Notes under the pieces: generated by a model
Told to the model about the DNA's origin: nothing
What the model saw: only the letters and a program-made list of their open reading frames with translations
Databases searched by the model: none
Shown here: in pieces, positions 34,751 to 46,599 of the stretch
How positions within the stretch are numbered: the first letter of the stretch is position 1
Layout: each line of letters begins with the position of its first letter
Program-made: the position numbers and the translations under genes
NCBI GenBank assembly: GCA_026874595.1
Contig: CM049321.1
Span: forward strand, 14,713,479 to 14,777,478
Reading direction: 5' to 3'
Length of the DNA stretch: 64,000 nucleotides
Source of the DNA: Sipunculus nudus
Lineage: Eukaryota; Annelida; Sipuncula; Golfingiida; Sipunculidae

Positions 34751-36311
34751 GTCCAGTAACTTAACAGTGGTGTGTAGTGGGTGATGGAGCCCTCAACTGT
34801 GTTATGTTATCACTCCACACTCCTGGCAGCTTAGCTTTGCTATGCTTTAACTTGGTCCAGCATAGGTTGGTTTCCCCTCTGTACCCCTCCCCACCCCCCA
34901 CAGACAGGATGCATAAACTAGATGAATGTTATAATTTTCCCTATTTAATTCATTTTTATTCCGAACCTTTGCTGCATTTTCGATTTTGTATTGTATCACA
35001 AGGGGTAACAATGATTAAAGTATACATTTAATGTTGCCCACGAAGTGTTGTATTGCTATAAAAGTGTGGAGCATTCTATAAATATTTCTTGCCATAATTA
35101 CCACATAAACACTCACTCAAGAATTTTGGCAAACTTTTCTGGAATTTAATCTTTAGCTCATTTTGCAATTTTTCAACTGTTTTTTAGATTTATTAATTAT
35201 ATTTACACACTTTTTGTTTATCAACTTTATCCTTTAGTATAACTCTTTGGCCCATTAGCCCATAACCTTTTCCCTGTATTGCATGACTCAATGGTTTCAG
35301 TTATATATTACAGAGTACAATATATGAACTTATTAGATTAAGTTTATGCTCATTTGAAGATGTACTATTCTAATTTTTTACAGTTTTTTATTTCAGTTAA
35401 TAAATTAAAAGTGTATTACAATACAACAGCTTATATCTCCACTGTCTTCCTTAGTCTATATTTTACAGGGTTACATATATTCCCAGTGGGTATTTAAACA
35501 CATTACTTTCACATTGTTATTATAAAGATATAATATATTTCTGAAGATATAATATATTTCTGATATATTGATATTTTATAAACAACTGATCACGAGAGGC
35601 TTTTGCATCTTAAATTTGATGTAGTCCAAAAAGCGCACATCTAGTGTTTGTCTTGCTTATATATAAACAGTATTTGATTATCACAAAATAGCAAAGCAAT
35701 TTCCACTTGGCTTTTCAAATGCTAGTATGTAACAAAATAGAAATTACATTCTGCATTGCTAAAAGTTTACAAAGTTCAGCTGAGCGCCCTGACCGATGGG
35801 TCCCTTGTTGTTAACTACCTGCAACTTTAACATACACCTTTTCGTGTGGACTTGCTGGTTTATGTATAAGCCCTCACCCATGAAATAGACCAAATATATG
35901 CCGGGCATGGTCCATGTGAATAAATACAAGTAAGGGGTGCTTATTACCACTCCCCCTAATGGTCAAAATGCTAACCTCATTTTGAAAAGAGTGCACTAAA
36001 AGTGTTTTTCCTGGCATTTCTGTTTACAAAATTCTATTTTGGTCTCCTCCCAGGGATAATAAGTTGATATAAAGTTAAAAATATTATCAAGATAGAGGTG
36101 ATAATTATATAATTTAATGGACCTATCGCAGCCATTGCACATCAGAAACATGACAAAAAGGCTTTTTCTCACACACATATCTCTCTCTCTCTCTCACATG
36201 TGCACGTTCCCGTCCACCCAAGCTAATATATTTTAAGAACAAAAGCCTCAAAGTTTCCATAATAACAGTATAATAACATGTTATTTTAACAGCTTCTTTT
36301 TATATTTACAG
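34751..36311. other. ZNF-B upstream flank or intron
   Basis: No coding frame supported. A fragment of the ACAAGGGACCC family is inverted at about 35771-35815 (CAGCTGAGCGCCCTGACC then GATGGGTCCCTTGTT). A CT tract is at 36181-36196. Confidence 0.5.
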
Positions 36312-36341
36312 ACTTTTATGCCTGTACAATAATCTCGTGAT
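36312..36341 (+). other. 5' UTR stub and splice acceptor of ZNF-B
   Basis: TTTTATATTTACAG ends at 36311, then 30 nt of UTR lead to the ATG. The T-rich tract and CAG make a convincing acceptor, in the same place as in ZNF-A and ZNF-C. Confidence 0.7.
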
Positions 36342-37439
36342 ATGGATTCCAAGAAGCTGAAACCATGTGAGCTGGAAACGTTTATTAAAACAGAAAAAGA
36401 CAAGGGATACTTCAAAGGAAAGATGCAAACTGAGGAGGACAAATTTAAATGCAAAGAGGAACTTGAATCAACCATATCAGCACAAAGCGAGGCACGAACA
36501 TGTGGTGCTCCTACAGAAAAAGTAAAGACAGAAGAAATTGAAGTTTATACAGAGACCATGATATCCAATACCCCAAAAGCAGAATCAAATTCCTCCAGTT
36601 TCATTAAAACAGAACCTACAGACTTTGACAATATTCGTGGTGTTAAGGATACTGTGAAACAGCACGTCAAAAAGGAGCCTCCAGATAAACTATTCAAATG
36701 TGAGCACTGTGGCAAAACGTTCTGCTATAAATATATGCTGACTGAACACGTCAGAATGCACACTGGGGAGAAACGATTCACATGTGAGAAGTGTGGCAAG
36801 TGTTTCTCTCAGAACCGTACCTTGGCTGATCACATGAGAAAACACACAGGAGAGAAACCATTCAAATGTGCTCAGTGTGACAAATCCTATTCTGGAATGG
36901 GCTCACTTAGATATCACTTGAAGACACATTTGGTGGAAAAACCTTTCAAATGTGAACAATGTGGGAAACGGTTCCGATTTTCATTTAATCTGACAAGGCA
37001 CAACAAAGCTCATACGGGAGAAAAACCTTTCAAATGTAAACAATGTGACAAGTGTTTCGCTGATGCATCTGGTCTTAAAAGACACAACAAATGTCACACT
37101 GGAGAAAAAGAATTCAAATGTGAACAATGCAGCAAAAGTTTCTCTCATAAAAGTGACTTAAAAGATCACAAGAGGACACATACCGGCGAGAAGCCGTTCC
37201 AATGTCTGGACTGTGGCAAGCTTTTTGCCCGTTCATCCAATCTGATTAAACATAGCAGGGTTCATACTGGAGAGAAACCATTCAAATGTGAGCAGTGTGG
37301 CAAATGTTTCACTCAGAGCCGTACCTTGACAGATCACTTGAGGAAACACTTGGAGGAGAAACCATTCAAGTGTGAGCAATGTGGCAAATGTTTCTATCAC
37401 AACCGTTACTTAGCAAGTCACATGAGAAAACATACATGA
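36342..37439 (+). CDS. ZNF-B, C2H2 zinc-finger protein (365 aa)
   Basis: Predicted nuclear DNA-binding regulator. Starts MDSKKLKPCELETFIKTE, like ZNF-A. Residues 1-117 are acidic and low in structure and hold four psi-K-x-E motifs (IKTE 15-18, VKTE 61-64, IKTE 88-91, VKKE 109-112), the consensus for SUMO attachment. Nine canonical C2H2 fingers follow with exact 28-residue spacing (118-140, then to 342-364). Linkers are mostly TGEKP-like, with LVEKP and LEEKP variants. Contact sets (-1,2,3,6): YYME, QRTD, GGSY, FFNR, DSGR, HSDD, RSNK, QRTD, HRYS; fingers 2 and 8 agree. The frame ends at HT then TGA, where the next linker Gly would be, and finger relics continue beyond. The final fingers have been lost, but nine complete ones remain, so the gene may still work. 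Confidence 0.93.
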   Translation: MDSKKLKPCELETFIKTEKDKGYFKGKMQTEEDKFKCKEELESTISAQSEARTCGAPTEKVKTEEIEVYTETMISNTPKAESNSSSFIKTEPTDFDNIRGVKDTVKQHVKKEPPDKLFKCEHCGKTFCYKYMLTEHVRMHTGEKRFTCEKCGKCFSQNRTLADHMRKHTGEKPFKCAQCDKSYSGMGSLRYHLKTHLVEKPFKCEQCGKRFRFSFNLTRHNKAHTGEKPFKCKQCDKCFADASGLKRHNKCHTGEKEFKCEQCSKSFSHKSDLKDHKRTHTGEKPFQCLDCGKLFARSSNLIKHSRVHTGEKPFKCEQCGKCFTQSRTLTDHLRKHLEEKPFKCEQCGKCFYHNRYLASHMRKHT

Positions 37440-37941
37440 GAGAAGCCAACCATACTTTAACAGTGTGATAAATGTTTCTCCTTTTCAACCTCACACACGA
37501 AAAAAAAAACATAGAATGGAGACAATACAAATATGAACAATTTGGCAGTTTCGTCAAATAAGAATTTTCCATGCAGACAAATGCTATTCGGTTTTGAAAA
37601 AAGATCTTAACAGTAAGGTACATGGTATTTAAGAAAATGACAAACCTCAAAGTTCACGTGTTCACGGAGAAAAAAATGCATTCAAATGTGTGTAGCGTTG
37701 TAAGCTTTGTTTCATAACAACATAATTTATACTGAAATGGTCAAGCATGAAATGTACTCTGTGTAATATATATATATATATAATTATATATATATATATA
37801 TTAATTGGAAATTTGGGTAGCGTTGGTGGAGAGAATCCTTTCAGACATGTCGATGGTGGAAAACTATTCTCTTTTCATTTCTTTAAACGTTCTTTCTTTG
37901 AGTGCACTGTGACAAATGTTGCTGAAAAGTGCACTCCTTAA
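37440..37941 (+). pseudogene. Fossil zinc fingers behind ZNF-B
   Basis: In the ZNF-B frame the codons after TGA read EKPTIL, stop, QCDKCFSFSTSHT, an obvious ruined finger. Farther on, in shifted frames, come NAFKCV-stop-RCKLCF (about 37675-37715) and ENPFRHVDGGKLFSFHFFKRSFF (about 37830-37900, split here by degeneracy of the Cys residues). The array was once several fingers longer. Probably transcribed as 3' UTR. Confidence 0.7.
37766..37801. repeat. (AT)n microsatellite
   Basis: Nearly pure TA dinucleotides with one AATTA interruption, inside the fossil finger region. Confidence 0.85.
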
Positions 37942-37985
37942 TATGAACGGTATGATATATTTGTTAAACTATCTTTATTGTTTAT

Positions 37986-37991
37986 AATAAA
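37986..37991 (+). promoter_or_regulatory. Probable ZNF-B poly(A) signal
   Basis: AATAAA in TTTATAATAAAATTG, followed within 10 nt by an A run. It is the first good signal after the fossil fingers. Confidence 0.45.
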
Positions 37992-38394
37992 ATTGTAAAA
38001 AAAACAAATGTGACAGATTTATCTCAGTGCTGGGTAAAGTGTAATGATAATGAATGCGATATTTAGTGATATTACCACTGGTACGAATTTATTAACCAAG
38101 TAAAACTCAATTTTATCCCGTAATGATATCCCAAGATTAAAATATACGAGAAGTCGTCAAGGTTAATGTTAATAAATGTATTTTCACTATAACAGAATAA
38201 ATGCGGATTATTTCCAAAAGTACTGAAACAAAAAGGCAGAAAAATATATGAAAATGATGACATATATTCCGACATTTAATGACATTACTGATATAATGAA
38301 TCAGAAATTTGGCTCCTCAGTGAAAATACTTAAGACGCACAGAACATTAAATCCAAAGACAATGCCGCGTTACATTATTGTCGTGTTGGGGAAA

Positions 38395-38500
38395 ACACCT
38401 CGCTCGATTTCCCCTTACCACTCAATCCATGCCTCATTTCACCTGTACAACTCTAATTTCGGCGGATACACGAAGTCGCTTTCGACTACCTGTATCTCGT
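38395..38500 (-). repeat. Solitary head of the composite satellite element
   Basis: Reverse complement of the 29449 and 42728 heads (GGTAGTCG..., GTATCCGCCGAAAT, TGAGGCATGGATTGAGTGG) with no satellite after it. Confidence 0.75.
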
Positions 38501-38729
38501 TGTTTCAAGGAACTTTGCACATACCCGAAGAGTTGTTTGAAGTATGAAATTGTTTAAGTTCATACGTCTTTAAGGTCTAATCATCGTCAAAAATCATGAA
38601 AATTACATTTTTTTCTGAAAAATATCTGGTTTTATAGATGTTTGCTATATCTATCTTTTCACAAAAACACGTTCCTGGGGTTATATTGTATCAATTAGTA
38701 AAATATGTATTTTAATTCAGATGTCAGCC

Positions 38730-39800
38730 CCACGTGGGGTGCAAACAGGACCAACTGTCAGCTCGGCGAGATTTAGCAGCGTGTAAGCAGCTTATTGGTT
38801 AACCATGCGCTCGCGGTATTAGGCAAATGGTTGATTGACAGGCGTGGGGAAGCCGCGGTCAGTCAGCCGGGAAAGAGCTCATCTTTATTACCGACACTTG
38901 CTAATTGGCACTAATTAATACAATCACGTCCCCCCTATACGCCTAACCCAGAAGTAAACTGTACATCGTATTCCTCCAGTCGCCGAATAATGTCTATGTC
39001 ACTGCCCTAAAATATGTTAGTGTCACCCAATAATGGTCCTTGCACCAAGAATATACCGAGAAATATGAATTTACCGATTGTTATTTCTGTAATATTGACC
39101 CTGTTATACACTATAACATTTTCTCCCGGGTTCCATCATTACATCGCCAAAAGCATTACCGAATACATCGTTCCTTTAATTCTTCTATAATATACACTAT
39201 CTTCAAACTGAACGTCATGGGTCGAAGAAAAATAGAGTAGAATGAGCGAAGATAAAATTCGCTATTTGAACGAGAGACAGTCACATACTGCTGATCACAA
39301 GGTTCCCGTATCGTTAGTGGAGGATGTAGATAAACGTCGAGGGTGGTGCAGCAATATGGGACTGCGTTGCACGAATGAATTTTGTGAGAGGAACTCGGCA
39401 CCAAGTTACACCACCACATCACCTGCTAACAAATTTTGCGAAGTGAACCGCGCCGGAGTCTTAGAGCTCTATGAGAGCGTTCGGTAACGGAAGAGCGGCC
39501 GCAGCACGATTTAGCGCGTATATGACTGGTGTAAATAAATCTAATGAGAGAGAGATTTGTGTTGCTGCTAGCTATGTAGTGTCTCATATAATTGTGAGAG
39601 GGAGAGACAAGCTTTTAATTGGATTAGGGTATATGGTGGTCTGAATGAGAGCGCAGAGTAAACAGAGTGATCGTTCTTATCAGTCACCTTACACCTGACG
39701 CGTGCCCCGGCGCGGTAGCCCATGACCTGATTAACGATGACCGACCCCTCGGTCCAGTAAGCTCCGCCTACTTTAGTTTGACAGTTCTCCAGTTGTCATG
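38730..39800. promoter_or_regulatory. CpG-rich region, possible promoter or first exon
   Basis: High CpG compared with the flanks, with TTATTGGTTAACC (inverted CCAAT core), GGTCAGTCAGCCGGG, GCGGCCGC at 39495-39502 and GCTCCGCC near 39764. An 81-codon frame (39242-39487, start MSEDKIRYLNERQSH) sits in the middle with high CpG, but I recognise no domain. It could be a regulatory island of a neighbouring gene or the remnant of one. Confidence 0.35.
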
Positions 39801-41130
39801 ATGCCTAATAAAATCTTTTTTTTTTAACATTGATAAACCATTAAATTTTATAATTTATATATTGAAACCGATACTCATCGGAACGTTTAGTGAAAAAATA
39901 CAACTGTCACTTGCGCTTAAATCCCTTTTTTCCACTCAAAACGACATTTCTCTTCCCAAACAGTTTTTGGCCGTTTTCTCAAAACAGTATTTCAGGAGAC
40001 TGTACGGTCTTCAGAGCGATATTTCTCAAAAACCATCCAATATAGTCTTTAAATTTTGCATATAGGTAAATCAAGTATTCTAAAATGCTTTTTTTTTTCT
40101 TTTTCCTATATCGTTTGTAGTGTAGTAGAAATACGTTATTTAAACGAAATAAGTATTGTTAACATCACACATTTTATTTCATGTGAAAAAGACAATAAAT
40201 ATGTAACAACAACAAAAACGCCTGGAGATATTTGTATGTAGTTTCAAATGATACTATTTCCATACCCTATGCCAATTTTGAGATATATCCAATTAAAAAA
40301 AATAATTTTAAATCATTTCAAGTTTTAAATTTTCAAAGTGGACACTGTTACACTTTTTAAGTATATCTCATCAGATAAAGAATACTCTAAGAATTCTAAA
40401 TATATATACATCACTGTGTCTAAAATTATTATTAATATGAATTCTAAAGCTAAATTAAACCAAGGTTGTTTGACGATGATCAGACCTTAATTGCTTTTTC
40501 GTACACAAGGCTGGTGATGCCACTAACATCATTTCTGTGTTGTGTGCACCTGTTTAGGACAAAATGCAATTATTAAGCGTGTCATTAAAGATGTATTTCA
40601 GACCAGGTCATCGCTATCCTGATACCAAAGCACTTGGGACTAAAAAATAATTCTAGATCATTTGAGACTTGTGCATCCACTTGCAAGTCCAGCTATGAAG
40701 GAAGTCCAGTTGGACTTGTCATGTTGATAGTTTTCATGTCTGGAAAAAGATGTCAATCACTACAGCTCTTAGACCTCATGCAAAAAATTAACATAGTGCA
40801 CAGTTTCGAATGATTACACTATAGTGAAACTGTCATAACCATATTTACGGAAATTACGCCAGTTTATCATTAACCTTTTGGCCTGTTGCAGTGATATAAG
40901 ACTGTGTACGTTCTAATTTTGCACGAATACCTTCTAAGAACAATTAACCTTCGAAGAAGTAAATGTTCACATTTATTTATTAGTTCATAAAAAAATTACA
41001 TGCACAAGTGCTGCAACAATGTTAAGATTAATTACGACAACTACGTGTTTGGAAATAAAATTTGGTCAACCTAATTAACGTACCGGGGAGCCTCAACCAG
41101 CAAAGTGTCTTGTGGCCCTTTGAATCTAGC
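39801..41130. other. No gene seen
   Basis: AT-rich. Short frames only. Confidence 0.45.
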
Positions 41131-41134
41131 TATA

Positions 41135-41490
41135 TAATACTAAAAATATTCTGTCTGTTTGTTTGTCCGGGAACTACCGCAGAATCGGGCCATGACAGAG
41201 GGCCAATTTGCCATCAGCGTCAGTCATGTGCCCTGACTTACATAATGCTCACCAATTTGGCCCTTCCACTTGCACACGATTTAATTCCCGGCAGCATCAC
41301 ATCGCACGACTGTCGCAAACAACACACCATTCTCGCCTTGGCCCATAACCACAAAGACGTATATAGATTGGTTCCGTATGGAGCACCAGATGTCGCTACC
41401 ATCCGGGCCTCGGTACACAATATGCGCGAATGTAGCCTTCCTTTGTAACAGGACCCAAAGGGTCCCCATTTTCTAATACTATTATTAAAG
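41135..41490. repeat. Possible small mobile element (TAATACTA ends)
   Basis: CTAGCTATATAATACTAAAA at the left and TAATACTATTATTAAAGCTAG at the right are loosely inverted, with TCTGTCTGTTTGTTTGTCCG just inside the left end. Such openings are common in Helitron-like insect and mollusc repeats. A 128-codon frame crosses it without a known domain. Confidence 0.3.
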
Positions 41491-41960
41491 CTAGCCATCG
41501 TGCAGAACTTTCACAACGGTATGCCACAGAGACCTGTCATCAGGTATAACTAACAGGCAAGTGTCGTTTAATTCAGTAATTAATGGAGATCACCTCTGCC
41601 GTTCGGTCAATCCATATTTAATTTTCAGGGAGTACAAGCGGCCATGCATGTAACAGGCCTGTAACCGAATTGCAAAACGGAATTAAGTTTCGACTGTTAG
41701 AAACCCGTAAATAATGATTCAATACGGACATGAATCAATTCTTTATGAGAATAGTTATTTAGCATAACCTTACCGAAGTCTTTCCAGATGGGGTCTGAGA
41801 CGATTCACAGCGGACAAAGATGCTTTCGGGTTGTTTTACTTATATATGCATTGGTCATATGTACCCTTAGCACATTGTATATAAATATGCTAGAGAATGC
41901 ATGCATAAGCCGAGTACAGGTATGCATGTCTGTTTCGATGGCAATAATAACCATTGTATT

Positions 41961-41977
41961 AAATATATAATTATATA

Positions 41978-42010
<33 letters not shown>
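41961..42010. repeat. (AT)n microsatellite
   Basis: About 50 bp of TA dinucleotides with small interruptions. Confidence 0.85.
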
Positions 42011-42012
<2 letters not shown>

Positions 42013-42727
42013 TAATACTTTGAAATGTTCACCTTTCCAATGAATAGGCAAAAATACAGGTTTGCCTTTTTGCAGCAAATTTGCCTTTCCTCCAGAGATG
42101 CACCCTGCATCATATCAAACAGTTCTGTAATGACAAGTTCTATTATTTGTCAAAAGCGGAGCTCAGCGCTGTACCAGTTACACTCACATCATCTCTGAGT
42201 ATTCTGAGTTAGAATACGAATTCCGCAGATCAATTCAGAGTTTCTAGGCTACAGTAATGCTCGAAAATATTTCGTTTTTGTGTCATGTTTGTTAGTAATC
42301 AACTACTATTAAATGTGGAAAACATGTAGGTGTTCCCCTTTTCACCAGATTGGTACCGAATGGAAAATGGCTTTCCCAGCACGGGTTTGCTTGTCTGAGA
42401 CAGGAGGAAAGGCGCTATTATGTGCAATTTAATTCCGTACATATACATTTTCAGTTATATTGTGTTCATAATATACACCATTCAACATTACTTTTAGATG
42501 GTTTTCTCACTGCCTTTATTGTTGGACTCACTCTAAAAAAATGTATTAAATAAAAACAAGGCCTACAGGCCTAATGCGAACCTGAGCAAAGTTTTGGAGA
42601 ATGAATGGAGGATTATTTTTAAAATTTAATATTGATCCTCTTATGTCCTGCATATCTACCTTAGTCATTATGATTTCAGCAAATGGGATATTTCGGACCC
42701 GCAAGTTTCGGACAAGGACATTTAAAA
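42011..42727. other. No gene seen
   Basis: Unassigned AT-rich DNA. Confidence 0.4.
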
Positions 42728-44150
42728 ACTAGAATACGGGTAGCCGACTAGAGACAACGTGTATCTGCCAAAATCAGAGTGGGACGGGTGAAGTGAGGCA
42801 TGGGTTGAGTGGCAAGGGGGAAACAGAGTGAGGAGTGTTGCATATTAGCATGGATGTCTACAGCCGAAATGTGTGTGTAGGTTGTGCCACCTACCACTAA
42901 AAACAAGAAAGCTGTCCAAGTTGAATACATACGCAAAATTTTAGGCAGATAAGTCAAACCACTACTTGTATATGAGTGATTTTGTCCCACAGCACACAAA
43001 CAGAAGGTTGCTGTGCAAAAAATGGTGGCAGATTGCGCCACCAATCTTGTGTATGGTTAAGAGCTATGTGAGATCTATACACATGCAAAATTTCAGAAGA
43101 ATACAGCATACGAGTCCTGAGATATAAGCCTGGATGTCTACAGCATAAACATAAATGTAGGTGGCGCCACCTGCCACACAATTGAGAAAGCTGTCCAAGT
43201 TTTATACATATTCCAAATTTTAGGCAGATAAGTCAAAGCACTACTTAAATACGAGTGATTTTAACCCACGGCAGACAAACAGACGGATGCTGTGCAAGAA
43301 TGGTTGCAGATGGCGCCTCCAATTTTGTGTATGATAAAGAGCTATGTGACATCTATATACATGCAAAATATCAGTGGAATATGTCAAAAAAGTCCTGAGA
43401 TATAAGCCTGAATGTCTACAGCATAAACATAAATGTAGGTAGCCCCACTTGCCACAAAATTGAGAAAGCTGTTCAAGTTGCATACATATGCAACATTTAA
43501 GGCAGATAAGTCAAAGCACTACTGAGACTCGAGTGATTTTAGCCCATGGCAGACAAACAGACGGACGCTGTGCAAAAATGGTTGCAGGTGGCACCACCAG
43601 TTTTGCGTATGATGAAGAGCTATATGAGATCTATACACCTGCAATATTTCAGAAGGATACAGTATACAAGTCCTGAGATATAAGCCTGGATGTCTGCAGC
43701 ATAAACAGCAATGTAGGTAGCGCCACCTGCCACAAAATCCAGAAAGCTATCAAAGATGTATAGACTTGCAAAACTTTAGGCATATATGTCAAACCACTGC
43801 TGAGATATGAGTGATTTTATCCCATGGCAGACAAACAGACGGACACTGTGCAAAAATGGTTGAAGGAGGCGCCACCAGTTTTGCGTATGATGAAGAGCTA
43901 TGTGAGATCTATAAACATGCAAAATTTTGGCCCAATCGGTCAAATGGTTCCTGAGATATGAGCTAGGATGTCTGCAGCTTAAACGTGAATGTAGGTGGCG
44001 CCACTGTCATAAAATCAAGAGCTGTCCAGGATGTATAAACCTGCAAAAATTCAGGTGGATATGTCAAACCACTGCTGAGATATGAGTGATTTTATCCCAT
44101 GGCAGACAAACAGACGGACACTGTGCAAAAATGGTTGAAGGAGGCACCAC
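42728..44150 (+). mobile_element. Composite element: head plus five 277-bp satellite units
   Basis: Same 115-bp head as 29449 (ACTAGAATACGGGTAG, GTATCTGCCAAAATCAG), then units keyed by GCAGACAAACAGACGGA at 43271, 43549, 43827 and 44102 (a variant at 42992), spacing 275-279 bp. Each unit is a dimer with two (G)GTGGCGCCACC-like boxes spaced alternately about 149 and 128 bp. Short frames on both strands are readings of the satellite. Confidence 0.8.
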
Positions 44151-44614
44151 CAGTTTTGCGTATGATGAAGAGCTATGTGAGATCTATACACATGCAAAAT
44201 TTTGGCCCAATCGGTCAAAGTTTTCTCAAGCAATATATCTTGACAAGATTTTCTTGAAAAAACGTCTGCAGTGTACAAAATTACTATGACCATTTTTGGA
44301 CAATTACTGTCTCAGTGAAGTGATCACATGATTTATTCAGTAGAACTGATAGCTAACAAATCAGAGTACATATAAAATTTTACAGTTTTGCGTATGATGA
44401 AGAGCTATGTGAGATCTATACACATGCAAAGTTTTGGCCCAATCGGTCAAAGTTTTCTCAAGCAATATATCTTGACAAGATTTTCTTGAAAAAACGTCTG
44501 CAGTGTACAAAATTACTATGACCATTTTTGGACAATTACTGTCTCAGTGAAGTGATCACATGATTTATTCAGTAGAACTGATAGCTAACAAATCAGAGTA
44601 CATATAAACTTTAC
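44151..44614. repeat. 232-bp tandem duplication
   Basis: CAGTTTTGCGTATGATGAAG at 44151 recurs at 44383 and the copies remain nearly identical (GCAAAATTTT against GCAAAGTTTT) to about 44614. The copy joins the last satellite unit to unrelated flank, so the duplication post-dates the element's insertion. Confidence 0.9.
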
Positions 44615-46065
44615 ATTTATTGTAAAAAGCAAAGAAATTATGTCATGGTGGTCATGACTAGGCAATAAATACTGTGATGGTGTAACAGCTTGGCAGAAAC
44701 GTTCACTCCAACACATATAATGGAATCTACATGAATATATGCTTGTCACTTATTTAGTCTGTAAAGACCTCATGCCTTAATTTCTTTCTGGAAATCAAAG
44801 TAGTGATCATTAAGAATTTTGTATCCTTTTTGGAACAAATATGGACGTAAAAATGCTATTTATAGGGCTATCAGTATGTACTGCATCTGCCCGTTAATTT
44901 TGTTCACCATTTTCTAGACATAAATATTCAAGTTTTGCACAATTTACAAGCACATATCATATACCAAAATAAACCAGGTTGGGAGCATAATAAAAACATC
45001 TCCATAATGTCAGTTTATCAGTTAATAGAATAATAATCAGTACCTGTAAAAAAGAATCTTCAGATTTTTGTGGTAAAAAGAGTCTGTTACATATTGTTCA
45101 CCGAAATTCAGAGTGAAAACTTTTCCAGTTGGTTATGATATAAGGAAAAAAACTTGCTTGTCATTTTGAAGTACTGCTCAGGAGCATTTACTTAAAGGCC
45201 TTTAAATTTCTTAGTTATATATTCTAGCTCTAAATTAAACAATCAAATACATATGTCACTTTGAAAAGTTAAACGGGACAACATAACTTGCCTTATAAAC
45301 TTACCCATCAGCTTCCACAAACCCACACAAATTGCTCAAAAGTAGGATTGACACCTCCAGCATGTAAAAACCTCCAAGTAATGTTTAAAAATAACAGGCA
45401 AAAAATGCTTAGGTATGCTTCCAAGAAAAAAATACACATCAGCATGTGGCACGGGACACGCCAAAATGACATCAACCACAGGGACATTTTGTTTCATATA
45501 ACTGAGTCTTAAGTAATTAGGAAACAAATACTGGCACACTTGGTTAGGACATGTTCTAAGCTTTCAGATGTTACAAAGATCATGCCTGTAGGGGTTCTGA
45601 GGCCATCACAGTGGAGATTTAAGTAATTTAAGTACGGCTTGCTATAAAAAGCTACCACCTTCTGAAATGTGACCATGACAGTTAAGTTGTTCGAGGTGGA
45701 GGAAACGACGGTGAATACCACGGAGATGGGTTTATACATTGGATTCTGTATCCTTCCATTCGTCACAGGTGCCAAATGATTGCAGGCGGCTATCTGAATA
45801 TATGCAGTTATCGTTGCAATAGAAAGGATGGCAGATTAGGGGACTCGGTTGGCTTGATCAATCCAATATAAATGCCAACTGACTTGTGTATTCACGGGTT
45901 ATTTCAATACTGAACTTGTACGAGCAGACGTGGTCTGCAATGGAAACTGGTAATCATTTAAATCCAGAAATGTAACTTTGACAAATTTAAGAAAATTTTA
46001 ACCAGAAGAAAGACAATGAAAAGGAAGACCGAACTATTAATATCGGACATAGGCTGCTTATATAA
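44615..46065. other. No gene seen
   Basis: AT-rich. Frames on both strands at 45288-45775 have no recognisable content. Confidence 0.4.
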
Positions 46066-46100
46066 ACAAGGGACCCATGGGTCACATCGCTCAGCTGAAT
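46066..46100 (+). repeat. Solitary ACAAGGGACCCATGGGTCAC end
   Basis: AAACAAGGGACCCATGGGTC followed by ACATCGCTCAGCTGA. It contains the 12-bp palindrome GACCCATGGGTC. Same end as at 49124, 54111 and 55347. Confidence 0.7.
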
Positions 46101-46599
46101 TTTGGAAAATATTAGTAACTGCAAAATATTTTTATTTCTTTTGGTTTTTCATGTATATTATCATTAGAAAAGCTATGAGAAAATGGCCCTGCTAAAATGA
46201 AACTCTGTTAATTATAGAATAATGGACATGCGCTAAACCATTTAGTCATGCACCAAGGGAACAAATAGGTGTACGGTAGGCCTAAGTGTTATATAAAAGT
46301 AGCATTTCAAAAACAAATAATGTGTGAAGGTAATTAAGTTTTCAAAAGTTAAATATATGGCCATATGTGTTAAAAATTAATCCAACAAAGTTTGACCAAT
46401 ATTTTCTAATTTTAATACAGTGTTATTCAACAGTGTTATTTACACCTAGACCTTGCCAACTTTAAGAGATATGAATCAAATGCTACAAAGTATTTATATC
46501 TTCTTAAATCTTGTCAGTTAGCACTTACATTAGATCCTAATATTTTATCACATTTGAATATGGGGGTCGCGGGGGTTGCCAGAGAAAAAGGCTCCCTGT

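Noticed and set aside
39242-39487. An 81-codon frame in the CpG-rich region
   Set aside because: CpG-rich and possibly real, but without similarity or splice evidence I do not list it as a gene.
41062-41448. A 128-codon frame
   Set aside because: No domain, and it crosses a likely small mobile element.
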